Assembly (NCBI GenBank): GCA_015698045.1
Contig: BLAL01000338.1
Coordinates: 496,001 to 560,000 of the forward strand
DNA length: 64,000 nucleotides
Source: Rhizophagus clarus
Lineage: Eukaryota > Glomeromycota > Glomeromycetes > Glomerales > Glomeraceae
Direction of reading: 5' to 3'
This document shows positions 1 to 11,660 of the stretch, one piece after another (within the stretch, counting starts at the first letter, position 1; every line of letters begins with the position of its first letter). Under the pieces are notes generated by a model, which was not told the origin of the DNA, did no database searches, and worked only from the letters and a program-made list of their open reading frames with translations. Made by a program: the position numbers and the translations under genes.

Positions 1-354
1 AAAGATACAAGCTTTGGGATTAGCAATTGAATATACTAATTAAGTACCATATTAAAAAAAAAAGAATTAATTTTTAGTTTTTTTAATGAATAGGTAATAA
101 TGACTTTTAAAATATAAGTACAAATTAATATATCTATAAATGTATATGTAACATTAAAATCATTTATTGCGATATAGTAAAACATTAAATAATCAACTTG
201 TCAGAATAAAACATGTCAGGATTTTGGATTGTTGGGATTTTGGGTTGTTGGGATTTTGGATTGTCAAGATTTTGGTGTCGGTCTTGTGTTAGTCGTGCAA
301 GTGGGTGTCGAGATTTCGTACCGGAACCAGTTTTACAGCCGATTTCATAATACA

Positions 355-780
355 TAGGACATATTTCTTGCCAAGAATAACTCGATAAAACTCGATAGAG
401 GACAAAATGAAATAATAACTATACCGCTGCACTTAAATCAATTCTCCAAATCTAATGATATAACTTTTGTCTTGTTCTGAGTTTTGCCGAATTTTACTAA
501 ATTTAAATAAAAATGAATGTGTTCCATACGTTATGAAAACAGCTGTAATGATTTTTATGACCCGGTCGACCCGGTCGACCCGCATGATCCAATCCTGTTG
601 ACCAAATGATTACTAATTAATTATAATATATGTTTTTTTTCTTGTAAATTCAGGTTTAGACTTGGGATATCGGGTCAAGCCATAATCGGGTCGGGTTTAG
701 GTCTTTATTTTTTTCACTTCGTCCAGGTCGGGTATACCGACCCGACATGACCCGGTAGGAGCATTGCTTCCATATAAATT
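355..780. repeat. Dispersed repeat, transposon-derived
   Basis: About 185 bases from 361 match 55849-56036 closely: both carry ATTTCTTGCC, then ACTCGRTAAAACTCGRTAG, ACTATACCGCT and AAATAAAAATGAATGTGT in the same order. Downstream, 555-760 is rich in GACCCGG and its complement, which is typical of the inverted ends of small fungal DNA transposons. No target duplication or coding capacity is visible. The preceding 1-354 holds a short GGGATTTTGG(A/G)TTGTT repeat (220-275) and no gene. Confidence 0.6.
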
Positions 781-1953
781 TAAAAAGGGAGATCGTTAAT
801 TGATGTCTCTTATTCTCTTGCCTGTATTGAAAAAGATATTTCTAAAGGATATATTCATCGGAAATGTCTATGAGTGTGTTTTCTGAGGATCTATTACATA
901 CCATATACTGTATTAAGTGAAATTTTGAATAATTTGTTAAGGGGTCGAAAACTTTATAATAATCCATAAAAAAAATCCATTGGTTATTGCCACTGAAAGT
1001 ATAAATTATTACCTATTAAGGAGGTATACTTTAATCCAATTATCAATACTATGAATTTTCCAAAATTCAAATCGAATTTTTAAAAGAACAATAACTAATA
1101 TTATACTGCCTTATATTTTATAAGTTAGACTACAGTATGTCTTTTATTTGCTTGTAATTAAGTAAAATGTGATGAAATTACCATAATTTGTTGATTTCTT
1201 TATATTTTTATGAATTATCACACATCTGTCAATACATAATTATACTATCTCAATCTCATTATTACTATCATTACTAATATTGGAACAAAAATTATTCATA
1301 GAATTGTTAGGATATTTTCTTGAAATTTGAAAGAATTTAACTAAAGAAATTTGAAAATAGAAATTTCTATAAATTCTTGAATTAAAAAAAAAAAACAATC
1401 TACAAAAATAAAAAAATATTTAATGTAAAACAATTGGTAAAAAAAATTGAACATCTTAAGACTGAAAAATGAAATAAAACAAGCAATAAAAAAAAAGAAG
1501 ACAAAAAATAGAAAAAAGATTGCATTGATTAATTAAAGTTAAAAAATAAACTTGCAAATGATATTCATTTGGAAAATTTTTTATTAACCATGTTTGAATA
1601 TTTGTTACTTTTCATATTACTGTATATTAACGAAAAAGTACTCGATACCACGAGCTTACTAAAAGCAACCGATTCGTTTTTACTCCAACCCTCATATACT
1701 AGTTCTGCCCTACTGCGTGATTGCGACAAAGATGGTATTCACAGACTTACAAAGTAAGCATGTTATGCTCACATCCATGCGTAGCATCATACAAAAGTTC
1801 CAATAAATAAGAAAAGTAGGGTCCCACCCTCTCTCCTAATACATGAAAGAATTGAAAAAAGAAGAAAGAAAGGGAAAACGTGAAATGGTAAAAAAAAAAA
1901 AAAAATAACAAATATGAATAATAAATTAAACAAAGTAACGGATTACAATGAAC
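781..1953. other. AT-rich stretch without a recognisable gene
   Basis: Only short, low-complexity open frames occur. The longest one starts on a non-ATG codon and has no codon-level signal. Several A-runs are present (1385-1395, 1490-1520, 1890-1905). Confidence 0.5.
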
Positions 1954-2233
1954 TAGAGTTTGGAACCGGTCCAAAAAACCTTAACCGGTTAATAACCGGT
2001 TAACCAACTCTTTAACCGGTTAATTAACCGGTTAAAACTTAATTCTGGTCGACATTAAAATTTGGCCAGAATTATCATTTGCGAAACATAATTTCGGCCG
2101 GCATCAAGTTGTTCTGAATGTAGTTAAATTTTGGCTAGCGTTAAAAGTTTGACCAGAATTAACTAACTAATATGGGAATGATCTTTATTTTAACCGGTTA
2201 ACGGTTAACCGTCTTAACCGGTTCCAATCTCTA
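1954..2233. mobile_element. hAT-type MITE with CCGGTT ends
   Basis: The element has imperfect terminal inverted repeats. The left end begins TAGAGTTTGGAACCGGT; the right end, read inverted, begins TAGAGATTGGAACCGG. It is flanked by an exact 8-bp direct duplication, CAATGAAC (1946-1953 and 2234-2241), the size made by hAT transposases, and TAG starts are common for hAT ends. The inside holds repeated AACCGGTTAA palindromes and a TTCTGGCC-type motif seen elsewhere in the window. At 280 bp it cannot encode a transposase. Confidence 0.88.
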
Positions 2234-2613
2234 CAATGAACCAATTATTTAATAAAATTAAAATAAAAAGAAGGAAACATAGGTACTATTAATTATTAGT
2301 AACCAACAAATCAAATGACTCATCACATCTGAACGATCACATCAATTAGTAATACATCAATTAGTAGTATAAGTATACAACTTAAAAAGCTTCATATTAT
2401 ACATCATAATATATGTATTACTTTCGTAATTTTTTTTGTTACTCTAAATTCATCTGGTACTTTCTAATAAAATTCTTGGATTATTAATCTATCATCAATT
2501 TTTATCTTTTTAAAAATTTCTTCTATATAACTACGTTCATCATTCTCATTATATTATTATCAGATTCCATTTTTCATATTTAAGAAATATTGACATAAAC
2601 AATAAACGATAAA

Positions 2614-3370
2614 ATGGGTAATACACTTTCAGAACCAGTTAAAGAAAAACACTCAGACAGTGGCTCTGATAATCGTCTGTTATTTGCTTCGTCTGAAATG
2701 CATGGCTGGCGTCTTGCCATGGAAGACACACATACTGTCGAATTAACACTTAATGATAATAAGGGTTATAGTTTTTTTGGTGTTTACGACGGTCACAGCG
2801 GTATATATATTTTTTATATTTATTTTATTTTATAATTTTTATAATAAATCGCTAATAATTATCTTATTTATCTTAAGGACGAGAAACTGCTAATTATTGT
2901 TGTGCTCATCTACATGAACGAATTGCTAGAGATCCTGAATTTCCTGATGATATTGAAGAGGCTATAAAAAATGGATTCTTGGGGGTCGATGAAGACATGA
3001 GAAATGGTATAAAAATCAATTAATGACTATCGATGGTAGCTTTATTCTATTTAATATGTTGATCGAATTTATTTTTAATTTTAGATGCACAGTTTGCTAA
3101 AGATTCCTCTGGCAGTACCGCTGTTACTGCTATCATTACGCCTCAAAATCATGTTTATGTTGTATGATTTCATTTAATTAATTTATTCATTAATTTGAGC
3201 ATATGTTTTATACTTTAATTCTTCTTTTTTATAGGGAAACGCGGGTGATTCTCGTGCTGTTATCAGCATAGACGGAATTGCAAATCCTATGTCAACAGAT
3301 CATAAACCTTATAAGAATGGTAAACTTTAAAAGGCATTAGAAATATTATGTATCTTTATGTACTAATAAG

Positions 3371-3407
<37 letters not shown>

Positions 3408-4154
3408 GAGGAATCTGATCGTATTACAAAAGCTGGTGGTAATGTCGAGCGTGGTCGAGTGAATGGTATGATTCCCTTTATCGTTTTAGATTTTTTCTAT
3501 CTGTAGTTTTTTTTTTTTAGTGATTATCAAAAAATCATGAAAGGCTAAAACCAACTTGCATACAAATTTATAATCCATAATTTAGGAGGTTTGGCCATGT
3601 CGCGTGCCATTGGTGACTTTCATTATAAACAAAACCCAGAACTATCACCAGAACAACAACTCGTAACAGGTTTAATTATGATTCCCTTTTTTTTATTTAT
3701 TTGTTTTACTTAATAATATTATATTCATTTACAGCGTATCCTGAAATCAAAATAGAGAAGATTACAAAAAAAACGGAATTCCTTAGTATTAGCTTCTGAT
3801 GGTAATTTTTATGAATTGCTTAAAACATTTACCCCAAATTTTAATAATTTGGAAAAGTTAATTGATTTTATATAAATTTCTATGTATTATCTAGGTATAT
3901 GGGACTATCTTAGTTCTCAGGATGTTGTTAATTTTATTCGTCGGGAGATCTCCTTAAATCATACTCTTCAAAAAGCTTGCGAAAATTTGATGGATGAATG
4001 CTTGGCAGATGATGATCATAGAAATGGAACAACTGATAATATGACTGTTATCATTGTCGGTTTTCTTACAGGTAGAACCGTAGGTGATTGGTACAGATGG
4101 ATGGCTTCAAGATATGGAAAAGTAGGTCACGAATACAATCGGAAAAAATACTAA
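2614..4154 (+). CDS. PP2C-family Ser/Thr phosphatase (PTC2/PTC3-like), eight exons, +1 frame change in exon 7
   Basis: Mg/Mn-dependent protein phosphatase. Exons by eye: 2614-2800, 2878-3006, 3085-3161, 3235-3319, 3409-3465, 3586-3669, 3735-3801, 3895-4154; all seven introns are GT-AG. The product would be about 314 residues and carries the PP2C motifs in order: MEDTH near residue 37, VYDGHSG (metal Asp; Ser replaces the usual second Gly), GSTAVTAI, GNAGDSRAV, STDHKP, GGLAMSRAIGDF, TAYPEI, FLVLASDG-IWD and DNMTVIIV. The N-terminus MGNTLSEP fits an N-myristoylation signal, as in yeast PTC2/3 proteins; the C-terminal extension of PTC2 is absent. In exon 7 the zero frame reads TTC CTT AGT ATT and hits TGA at 3797-3799. 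Skipping A3785 restores the motif exactly. This could be a programmed shift, a sequence error or a new pseudogene. All eight exons are otherwise intact, so I treat the gene as real. Confidence 0.9.
3782..3788 (+). promoter_or_regulatory. Candidate programmed +1 frameshift heptamer CTT-AGT-A
   Basis: In the zero frame the codons are CTT then AGT. A +1 slip of the Leu tRNA from CUU to UUA, followed by reading GUA, gives FLVLASDG, the PP2C consensus. Established +1 sites in budding yeast are CUU-AGG-C (Ty1, ABP140) and CUU-AGU-U (EST3). The match to the first six bases of the EST3 site is direct observation; function is inference. Confidence 0.35.
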
Positions 4155-5397
4155 GCAAATAAATTAATATTTCTGTCATTATAATCTGTTAATGTAAGAG
4201 AGAATTAAGTTTCTAATTGTGCAGTAAAAGTAGGCGTGATGTTATTAGAAACATGATCCAGAATATATTGATGGTTCGGACCAAAAAAAAAAAAAATTCA
4301 ATATAAGATTTGTAGATTTGTATCTAATGACAACTACAAGGAAGAAATGAGGCGGAAGAAACACAAAAATATTTATCATCAATTTAAGTAGAAGTCCATT
4401 AGTCGAACATTAATAAGCTTGTGGTATCATTGAGTTATATACCAAAAATCTTCTTTTATTAATTCTACCATTATATTTGTTATAATAAAATTTAGTCTTC
4501 TACATATCCATGTTTTGATATAATTAAATCAAGATTATTTTTAATTAAAAAATTTTTGGTAATAAAAAATTATACGTGAGGGGACTACTTATGTATTATA
4601 GATTGTAAATTTCCAAATATTAATATTATTTATTACATTTTTCGATTGTGACTTTACTAAAGTCCACTTTAATATTGTATAAACTGCATAAAATTATAGT
4701 GAAAATATTTTTTTATTATAAAAGCTCAATTGAAAATATGATAAAAGAATATTTCATGTTGGACGGTAACGCACTACTAAAAGATACAAAAAGAGGTGCT
4801 TATATGTCGCATTATTCTTGTATTCATATTAATTTCGCGAATCAATCTCTCAATAGATTTTCGTATTAAATTTAATAAAATATGCCATTTTTCGAAATAC
4901 ATTTCTGATATGCAAAAAGAACTATTGGACCTTAAATTTTTTTTTTTTTGTAATAGTTATGTCTAGCGTGACAGACTTACGAACCTTTACGGATTACAGG
5001 CCAAAAAGATTTTAACTTTACTATGAAGACAAATATTGGTACTCGTGGAATGCACAACTATGTGGATTGAGTGTCGATCGCACGGAAACGCTACAAAAAT
5101 TCTTCCACACGAAATATATATTCACTGTCACATGCTTTATTAAATTGCATCACAATAATTATTAAAATAATTAGTTCATAATTATAAGACAATTCTTATT
5201 ATAATCAAGATAACGAAATTTATTTCATATTATAATGATAAATAGATTGAAGGCTCACTTAATATAAAAATTTGTCTGCAATTATTCGGTAACCCAACTA
5301 GAAATTGAACATAAATTTAATACTAAGAAGGTAATATGAAATAATACGTAAAATAATTTAGGTATAAAGTACTATCAAATGTCGTGTTCAATATTAT
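4155..5397. other. Intergenic, no gene seen
   Basis: It begins with the probable 3' UTR of the phosphatase (AAATAAATT just after the stop). The rest is AT-rich with no conserved open frame or repeat that I could match. Confidence 0.45.
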
Positions 5398-6267
5398 CTA
5401 TATAGAAAATAAATTTATGCCATGAAAGAAAAGAAACTGAAAGACAATAAGAAAAGAAAAGAGGAAAGAAAATGAGGAGAAAGAGGAAGGAGAGGAAGAA
5501 TCTATAGTAGGAAAATTGCAAGTTAAGGAGGGAGCAGGAGTAGGAGTTACAGTGTCAAATGATGGAATGCTAGTGGGAGTATAATAATAGCAGAATGGTG
5601 GTAGAGTAGGGTATGGTGGTAGAGTAGGAGTAGGGTATGTTGATGGTAGAGTATATGATGGAGTAGGTTCGGGATTATCAGTAGGTACTAGAGGTGGACA
5701 ATCCACCACAGTATTTGAAGTATCATCACATGGTTTTGAATATATTGGTATTGTATATTCTGGTGGTTGATCAATAGAAAAACACATCTCAGCCTTGGCC
5801 ATAATTCCAATTCCATCGCTTGGAGCATTAAGACATTCAGAAGGGTCCGCACTAAGTAAATAACTCCCAACAATAATGTTTCCCGGAATACTAGGAACTC
5901 CTATATTTCCTAACGATTTCATAGAAACACCCATCATATCAATCCATTGACCGTCTGCACTTAATTTCTCTAATGAATACGTAGTAACGCTAACTCCTTC
6001 CGGTTCAATGTTACATTCCACGGTAAATTTTGTAAAAATTGCATTTTTAGGTACATCAATATCAAAATCAGTAGCTTTACTGATCACGTCGATAGCATAA
6101 TAACAAGTAAACTCGGGTTCAGTTTGTCGGGTTACCAATTTTTTATCGTTAATATCAATATTTGCTTTTAAGATTTCTTTAATAATTATTTCTGCATAAA
6201 CATTAAAATTATTATGAATAAAAATAATAAGGACTACAAAAAGGTTCGTCAAAATATGATTTCTCAT
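5398..6267 (-). CDS. Secreted six-cysteine GPI-anchored family protein, copy 1 (inverted)
   Basis: A 289-residue intronless protein of unknown function. The N-terminus MRNHILTNLF...NVYA is a clear signal peptide with an A-x-A-like cleavage site, followed by a conserved NDKKLVARQT segment. The extracellular core of about 150 residues has six cysteines shared by all intact copies (contexts EFTC, VEC, PSECLNAP, MCFS, PC, VDCPP) and the block GSYLLSADPSECLNAP. A linker rich in Pro, Thr, Ser and Tyr follows (about 195-255). The end is a Ser run plus a hydrophobic tail rich in Phe and Leu, typical of a GPI-anchor signal, so a cell-surface or wall location is likely. It lies head-to-head with copy 2, with copied promoter sequence on both sides. 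No known domain is recognised. Confidence 0.85.
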   Translation of the reverse strand: MRNHILTNLFVVLIIFIHNNFNVYAEIIIKEILKANIDINDKKLVTRQTEPEFTCYYAIDVISKATDFDIDVPKNAIFTKFTVECNIEPEGVSVTTYSLEKLSADGQWIDMMGVSMKSLGNIGVPSIPGNIIVGSYLLSADPSECLNAPSDGIGIMAKAEMCFSIDQPPEYTIPIYSKPCDDTSNTVVDCPPLVPTDNPEPTPSYTLPSTYPTPTLPPYPTLPPFCYYYTPTSIPSFDTVTPTPAPSLTCNFPTIDSSSPSSFSSFSFLFSFLIVFQFLFFHGINLFSI

Positions 6268-6970
6268 GGTTGAAAAAGCTTGAACAGGTTATGGGAATCA
6301 CAAATAATAAAAATAAAGTAAAAAAAACTTGCGTTTAAATTAAAAAATGGAGCGAAACAACCTTGTCACACGAAACTCCTAAACCGTTTTAGAAGCAAAT
6401 ATTGTTGAAGTGATACGAATATAATAATTATAATTCTTTTTTACACAACGCTTTTTTACGAAAAAATTCACGAGATCATCATCTTATTTGTCACGTATAA
6501 TGCATAACATAATTTAATATTATACAATACTGGTAAAAATCGGGTCGTGATAATTAATGCAGTGCGCTATTCAAAGAGATTGTGTAATGAACGCTGAATC
6601 TTTGAGGTTTTTGGCGTTAATTTCTTCTTTTGGCATAACAAAGAAGTAATTGAATTTTGATAGGTTGAAGAGAAAAAAAAAAATTTTGTATACGGCAATG
6701 ATCGATGTCGGATTTTCCACATTTCTGAAAAAAACAAAACATCTGAAAAAATACATAATATTTGGAAAAGTCAGTCATAATATGTTTTTATTTATTTGAT
6801 TATTTCTATATGTTCTATAAAAGTATTGATATTTGGTCATGTGATCATACAATACACAGTCTGACCTCGACGAACTTTCGACTTGCTGAACTAATTAATA
6901 TTTCACCACAAAAAATAAACGGACTTCATGAATTTTTAAATTTTAGATTTTTTTTTCTCTTCTAGTTTCC
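6268..6970 (-). promoter_or_regulatory. Duplicated promoter of copy 1
   Basis: Read on the minus strand, this interval matches the upstream regions of copies 2-4 over most of its length. Shared blocks are AACGGTTTAGGAGTTTCGTG (about 6372-6391), the TTCGTATCACTTCAACAATA block next to it, the ATTAATTATCACGA block (about 6546-6560) and a TTTCTGAAAAA/GGAAAATCCGA block near 6715-6730. The TATA position is degenerate (TTTAAACGC) compared with TATAAAAAGG in copy 2. Confidence 0.6.
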
Positions 6971-8074
6971 GGTATGGTATTGAGAAAAAAAATTCTCTTT
7001 CTCCACAGCTTCACATCGTGCGTTTCTCACAAATGAACTCTCATAAAAAGAAACAATATGGATACATCTCATCATTGATATTCCATAAAAGTTATGCACT
7101 AATGCTGTAATGGGATTATTTACTTTATCTTATCCATGTTTTACAAGGTACAGAGGTACAAGTTGAGAATTGTTAAGTCACGTGGGATTATTCAGGGCAA
7201 GTATATCAATAATTTAGTTCAATTTTCAATATAAACCATTGTAAGATTTTCAATGAAGTATTTTTAAATTGGGATTATGTATATTTTTTTTCAATTAAGC
7301 GACAGTTTATTTTATTTTGAATAAAATTAATTTACTAGGTATCTTGCGAAAAAGATCGAAACCACAAGTATGTTATTGCTTGTGTATATTATTAAAATTC
7401 AGTAACTCATGAAATTTTCTTCAGTTCGTTCATTTTTGTGACATTAATTAATACATGGTGTAACCAAGTATCATTGATTTTAAATTTTGGAATATTTTCA
7501 CAGAATAAATAGAACAAATGAGCGAAAATATTAGATGATACAAAATTAAATGTAACGAGCTTTTTAATAAATTCTGTAATTCAAAAAATTTTGTTTACAA
7601 CTTCAAATGTTCTGCTTTTCAGAGGTGTGGAAGATCCGATCATTGCCGAACACAAATATATATAAAAAATTTTTCCTTTAACCTATGAAAATACAATTAT
7701 TTCTTTGTCGTGCCTAAAAAAGAAATCAACGCCCAAATGTTTCATTTATCTTGAAAAATTTAGCGTTCGTTACACAGTTACACAATCGGTTTGATTTAAT
7801 TCACGGCATTAATTATCACGATCTAGTATTGTAAGATGTGACATATAGATGATCATTTCGTGAATATTTTCGTTTTTTGTTTTTGGAAGCATTGCGCAAA
7901 AAAAAAAAAAAAAATACATTTGCGAACTAATTATTGTACTGTATCACTTGTGTTTGAAACGTTTAGGGGTTTCGTGTGACAAATTTGTTTCGCTTCATTT
8001 TTATTATAAAAAGGCATTTTTTTTTTTTTACTTTCTTTTAATATAATTCTCATAACCTGTTCAACTTTTAAACC
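6971..8074 (+). promoter_or_regulatory. Duplicated promoter of copy 2
   Basis: Homologous blocks shared with copies 3 and 4: CTTCACATCGTG (about 7009), TTTTACAAGG with a following GTCACGTGG E-box (about 7138-7188), GATCCGATCATTGCCGAACA (about 7634), AGCGTTCGTTACAC (about 7762), ATTATCACGAT, and GTTTAGGGGTTTCGTGTGAC (7961-7980). A TATAAAAAGG box lies near 8005, about 70 bases before the ATG. The AGGGG in the proximal block resembles a stress-response element, but copies 1 and 3 differ there. Confidence 0.6.
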
Positions 8075-8926
8075 ATGAAAAATCATATTTTGACGAACCT
8101 TTTTGTATTTCTCGCGATATTTATTATTAACTTCACTAATAATAACTTTAATGTTAATGCCGAAACAACTTTTAAAGCAATGTTTAATGATAAAAAATTA
8201 GTAGCTCGTCAAACGGAATTTATTTGTAATCTTGGTTTCAGCAAGATTCTTAGAGCTACTGGTTCTGATATTGAAGTAACTATAAATTCAATCTTTTTAA
8301 AATTTGCTGTAGAATGTGACATGAAAACAGATGTTACCATTGAAAGTGCTATACTTGAGAAATCAGATACAAATGGCAAATTTGTTACTATGACGGGTGT
8401 TTCTAAGACGATGACAAATATAGGAATTCCTAATATTCCGGGATTCATTAACGTTGGGAGTTATTTACTCAGTGCGGATCCTTCTGAATGCCTTAACGCT
8501 CCGAACAATGGAATTGGAGTTCTAGCCAAGGCCACGGTATGTGTTTCTGCTACAACTCCGGCAGGATTTAAACCCACGTTTTCAGAACCATGTCAAAGTA
8601 CTTCAAATATTGTAATGGACTGTCCCCCTAATTCTTCCGCCGGAAGTCCTGCTAAAACTCCTGGAGAAAGTTCATCACCTCCTGAGTCTCCTGAGGTACC
8701 CGAGCCTCCTGAACTTCCCGAGCCTCCTAATTCCCCTGATTCAAACTCTCCAAACTGTAACAGTACTTCCACCAACAGCACCCTACCATTTGGAAACATA
8801 ACTTCCGCTATTACATCTTGTAATAATACCAACCTGAATACTTCTTCCTCTTCTTCGCTCTTTTCAAAACTTTTTCTTCCTCTTTTCTTTTTTTGTTTTT
8901 CATTTTCTTTTTTTTTCATAATGTGA
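8075..8926 (+). CDS. Secreted six-cysteine GPI-anchored family protein, copy 2
   Basis: A 283-residue intronless protein. MKNHILTNLFVFLAIFI...NVNA is a signal peptide, followed by the family segment DKKLVARQT. The core keeps the six cysteines and the GSYLLSADPSECLNAP block. The linker is different from copy 1: it is built of Pro-Glu repeats (PPESPEVPEPPELPEPP) and Asn/Ser-rich N-glycosylation sequons (NSTS, NSTL, NITS, NTSS). The C-terminus is a Ser run plus a tail of Phe and Leu, consistent with GPI attachment. AATAAAATC, a likely poly(A) signal, lies near 9073. The linker has diverged far more than the core, so the surface-spacing region appears free to change. Function unknown; a wall or adhesion role is a guess. 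Confidence 0.87.
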   Translation: MKNHILTNLFVFLAIFIINFTNNNFNVNAETTFKAMFNDKKLVARQTEFICNLGFSKILRATGSDIEVTINSIFLKFAVECDMKTDVTIESAILEKSDTNGKFVTMTGVSKTMTNIGIPNIPGFINVGSYLLSADPSECLNAPNNGIGVLAKATVCVSATTPAGFKPTFSEPCQSTSNIVMDCPPNSSAGSPAKTPGESSSPPESPEVPEPPELPEPPNSPDSNSPNCNSTSTNSTLPFGNITSAITSCNNTNLNTSSSSSLFSKLFLPLFFFCFSFSFFFIM

Positions 8927-9690
8927 AAATTTTTTTCCCTATATGATAGTTTATATTAAACATGATATAAGACAATGTTAATTTTTGAGATGGGTTAACC
9001 TGATAATCCAGTTTTAAAAATTTTCACATTACGCTACCCTTCATTCATGTTACCTATTATTATATAATATGAAATAAAATCTTCAATTTCGCGATAAAAA
9101 TATTAATAATCTTCTCGAAATTATAAAGAATTAATGAGTTAATTCGGTTGTTTATGTTCGAAAAAATTTATTTATCGAAATGATATTAGAATAAAATGAT
9201 CTGCATTTGTTTAACCACCATAAACAGATAATATGAATAAGATGCATTAAAAAAATCTGTAATGCAGACGTGTAACGACTGTAGATTGTTAGACGTTACA
9301 TAATTAAAATTATTTTATAAAAGCTAATCTAAATATGACTAAAATTTTTTTAACTATAGCTAGATTATTGCGTAATATGAATGACCATAAATGAACCAAA
9401 ATACGTGTCGACACAATAAAAACAAATAATCAAAAATCACAAAAACTCACGATAGTGACCCTCATACAAAAGTGAAGCTTAGATTAATCAATTAAACAAT
9501 TTTTTGATGTCTTTCATGTCTTCAGAAATTGGGTTCATCCTAGAAAAACTGAAAGACATAAAACATAGTCTTCTAAAAATATAAAAATACCTATGATATT
9601 TGTATTAAAAAGTGCTCAACCAAAAATATATAATATTTACTTGTATTATATTGAGATAATCTCAAAGATTTTTTCTCTTGCAGGTAATGA
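8927..9690. other. 3' flank of copy 2
   Basis: No further gene. A segment near 9240-9430 (TTAAAAAAATCTG..., TTACATAATTAAAATTATTTTA) recurs downstream of copy 3 near 12190-12240, so the duplicated unit runs past the genes on the 3' side as well. Confidence 0.5.
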
Positions 9691-10370
9691 CAGTGTTGGC
9701 AAGTGACATGAAATGATACAAATGATATTAGTGACATGTCACATGTCATTATATCATTTCAAAAGGCAAATGACAAATGATTATCATTTAAAATATATCA
9801 TGTGACCTGTAATATATTTCGCATATTTACTTTTTATTACATTAGATATTTAATTCAAGTTTATCATTGAACTAACATAAACTGGCATTTCTAAAGATTC
9901 ATTAAACAAATTAAGTAGATTTCATTTAGCTAATGGATTATCTACTGGATGAGTATCCTACCCACCTACTTCAAAATTATAAGTTTCTTCATTTATAACC
10001 ATCATCGCTATCTGAATGATTTTCTTTGTCAACCGACAAAAACGCGAAAAAAAATTAAAATCTTTAGATTCATTTTGCATAAAATAAAATGTTATCACTT
10101 ATTTTTTTTTCCAAATTTAATAAACGAAATATGTTCATTAAGCTATTTTTGGTATACACACCTAAAAGAATTACCATTAAGAAATATTTTTGCCGCAAAA
10201 TGGATCATCAAATGATAATGACATTATCATTTAAAAATGGCACATGTCATTTCGTCACTTGTCATTTGTAAATGACATTTATTTTAAATGATACGAATTC
10301 TTATATCATTTTGATATCATTTGGGATCATTTAAAAATTAGTCAAATGACATTGTCATTTGCCATCACTG
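9691..10370. mobile_element. Non-autonomous hAT element, CAGTG ends
   Basis: Left end CAGTGTTGGCAAGTGACAT; the inverted right end reads CAGTGATGGCAAATGACA. Both fit the hAT consensus CA(G/N)xG-TGGCAA. The exact 8-bp duplication GGTAATGA sits at 9683-9690 and 10371-10378. Subterminal regions are packed with direct and inverted ATGACA/TGTCAT and ATGATA/TATCAT motifs, candidate transposase-binding repeats. No transposase frame exists in the 680 bp. Confidence 0.9.
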
Positions 10371-11660
10371 GGTAATGACACGGGCGGCACGGTATTGAAA
10401 AAAAAAATAATTCTCAAATTATTCTCTATTAATCCTTTTTTCCTCATAGCTTTCACATCGTGTATCTTCATCACAAATGAGCTCCCATAAAAGTAAGATG
10501 CACCAGAGAGAAAAAGTAATGGAATGATTTACCTTTTTTTTTGCTCATGTTTTACAAGGCACAAGTCGAAAAAAAGAATTGTTGAGTCACGTGAGATAAT
10601 TCAACGATCAAGAATTCAAGGGGCAATGAGAAGGTATTAGTCATCGTTAATTCTTTCAAATCTGTGTGTCTATTCTATAACTGTACTATTTTTTAATAAA
10701 TAGATGAATATGATTTAAGTTGTGAATCAATTTAGTTAACACAGATTTAAACAATATCAATTTTAGTTAATTTGTTTTCCATATTTAGATTTTCAATATA
10801 CAAGATAGAAAATAAAAAAATTAATAATTATTTTGGTTCGTTTTCACAATTAGTTTTTTTTTTCATACAAAGGAATTTTAGCAACTGCTTTTTTGAAATA
10901 TTCTTTGAATAATATAGCTGGGTCGATCAGAATCATCACTGGTAGGTTATAACTCGATATATTATTAAATTTTAGAAATTCGTGAATTTTCTTCATTTAT
11001 TTTTGTGATGAAAATATCAATTAGTTAACCATTATGTTACCAAATATTGATTGGTTTTAAATTTTAGAATATTTTCATAGAAACAAATAGAACGAATGTT
11101 TATTATGAACATGTAAATTATATGAAATAAAATTAAATGTAACATATTACGACTAGCCTTTTCGGAGATTGTGTAATTTGAGAATGCAATTTTATTTACA
11201 ACTTCCGGATATTTTGCTTTTTCAGAGATGTGGAAAATCCGATATCGATCATTACCGGACACAAATATATATATATATTCCCTCAACCTATCATATTACT
11301 TTGCTATGCCTAAAGAAGAAATCTACGCCAAAGCTCACTTTTCTTGAAAGATTTAGCGTTTGTTACACAATCGTTTCGATTAATTATTAATACATTGCAT
11401 TAATCATCACGACCCAATCTTATATTAAATTATATTGTGCATTGGAGGTGACAATAAATGATCAACTCGTAAAAAAAAAAATAATAATAATACAAACATA
11501 TTTTACGAATCAATTATTATATTTGTATCACTTCAACATTTATTTGCATCCAAAACGGTTTAGGGTTTCGTGCTACAAAATTATTTCGCTTCATTTTTAT
11601 CTAAACACATTTTCTTTTTATTTCGTTTTTAATGTGATTGATTCTCATAATTCGTTCTAC
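10371..11660 (+). promoter_or_regulatory. Duplicated promoter attached to dead copy 3
   Basis: It carries the same series of blocks as the copy 2 promoter: TTTCACATCGTG (about 10450), TTTTACAAGGC, GAGTCACGTGAG (about 10584), GAAAATCCGATATCGATCAT (about 11233), AGCGTTTGTTACAC (about 11351) and AACGGTTTAGGGTTTCGTG (about 11554). The promoter seems better preserved than the gene behind it. Confidence 0.55.

Noticed and set aside
8593-8919. Minus-strand Gly/Glu/Ser-rich 108-codon frame
   Set aside because: Shadow of the Pro/Ser-rich linker and tail of GPI family copy 2.
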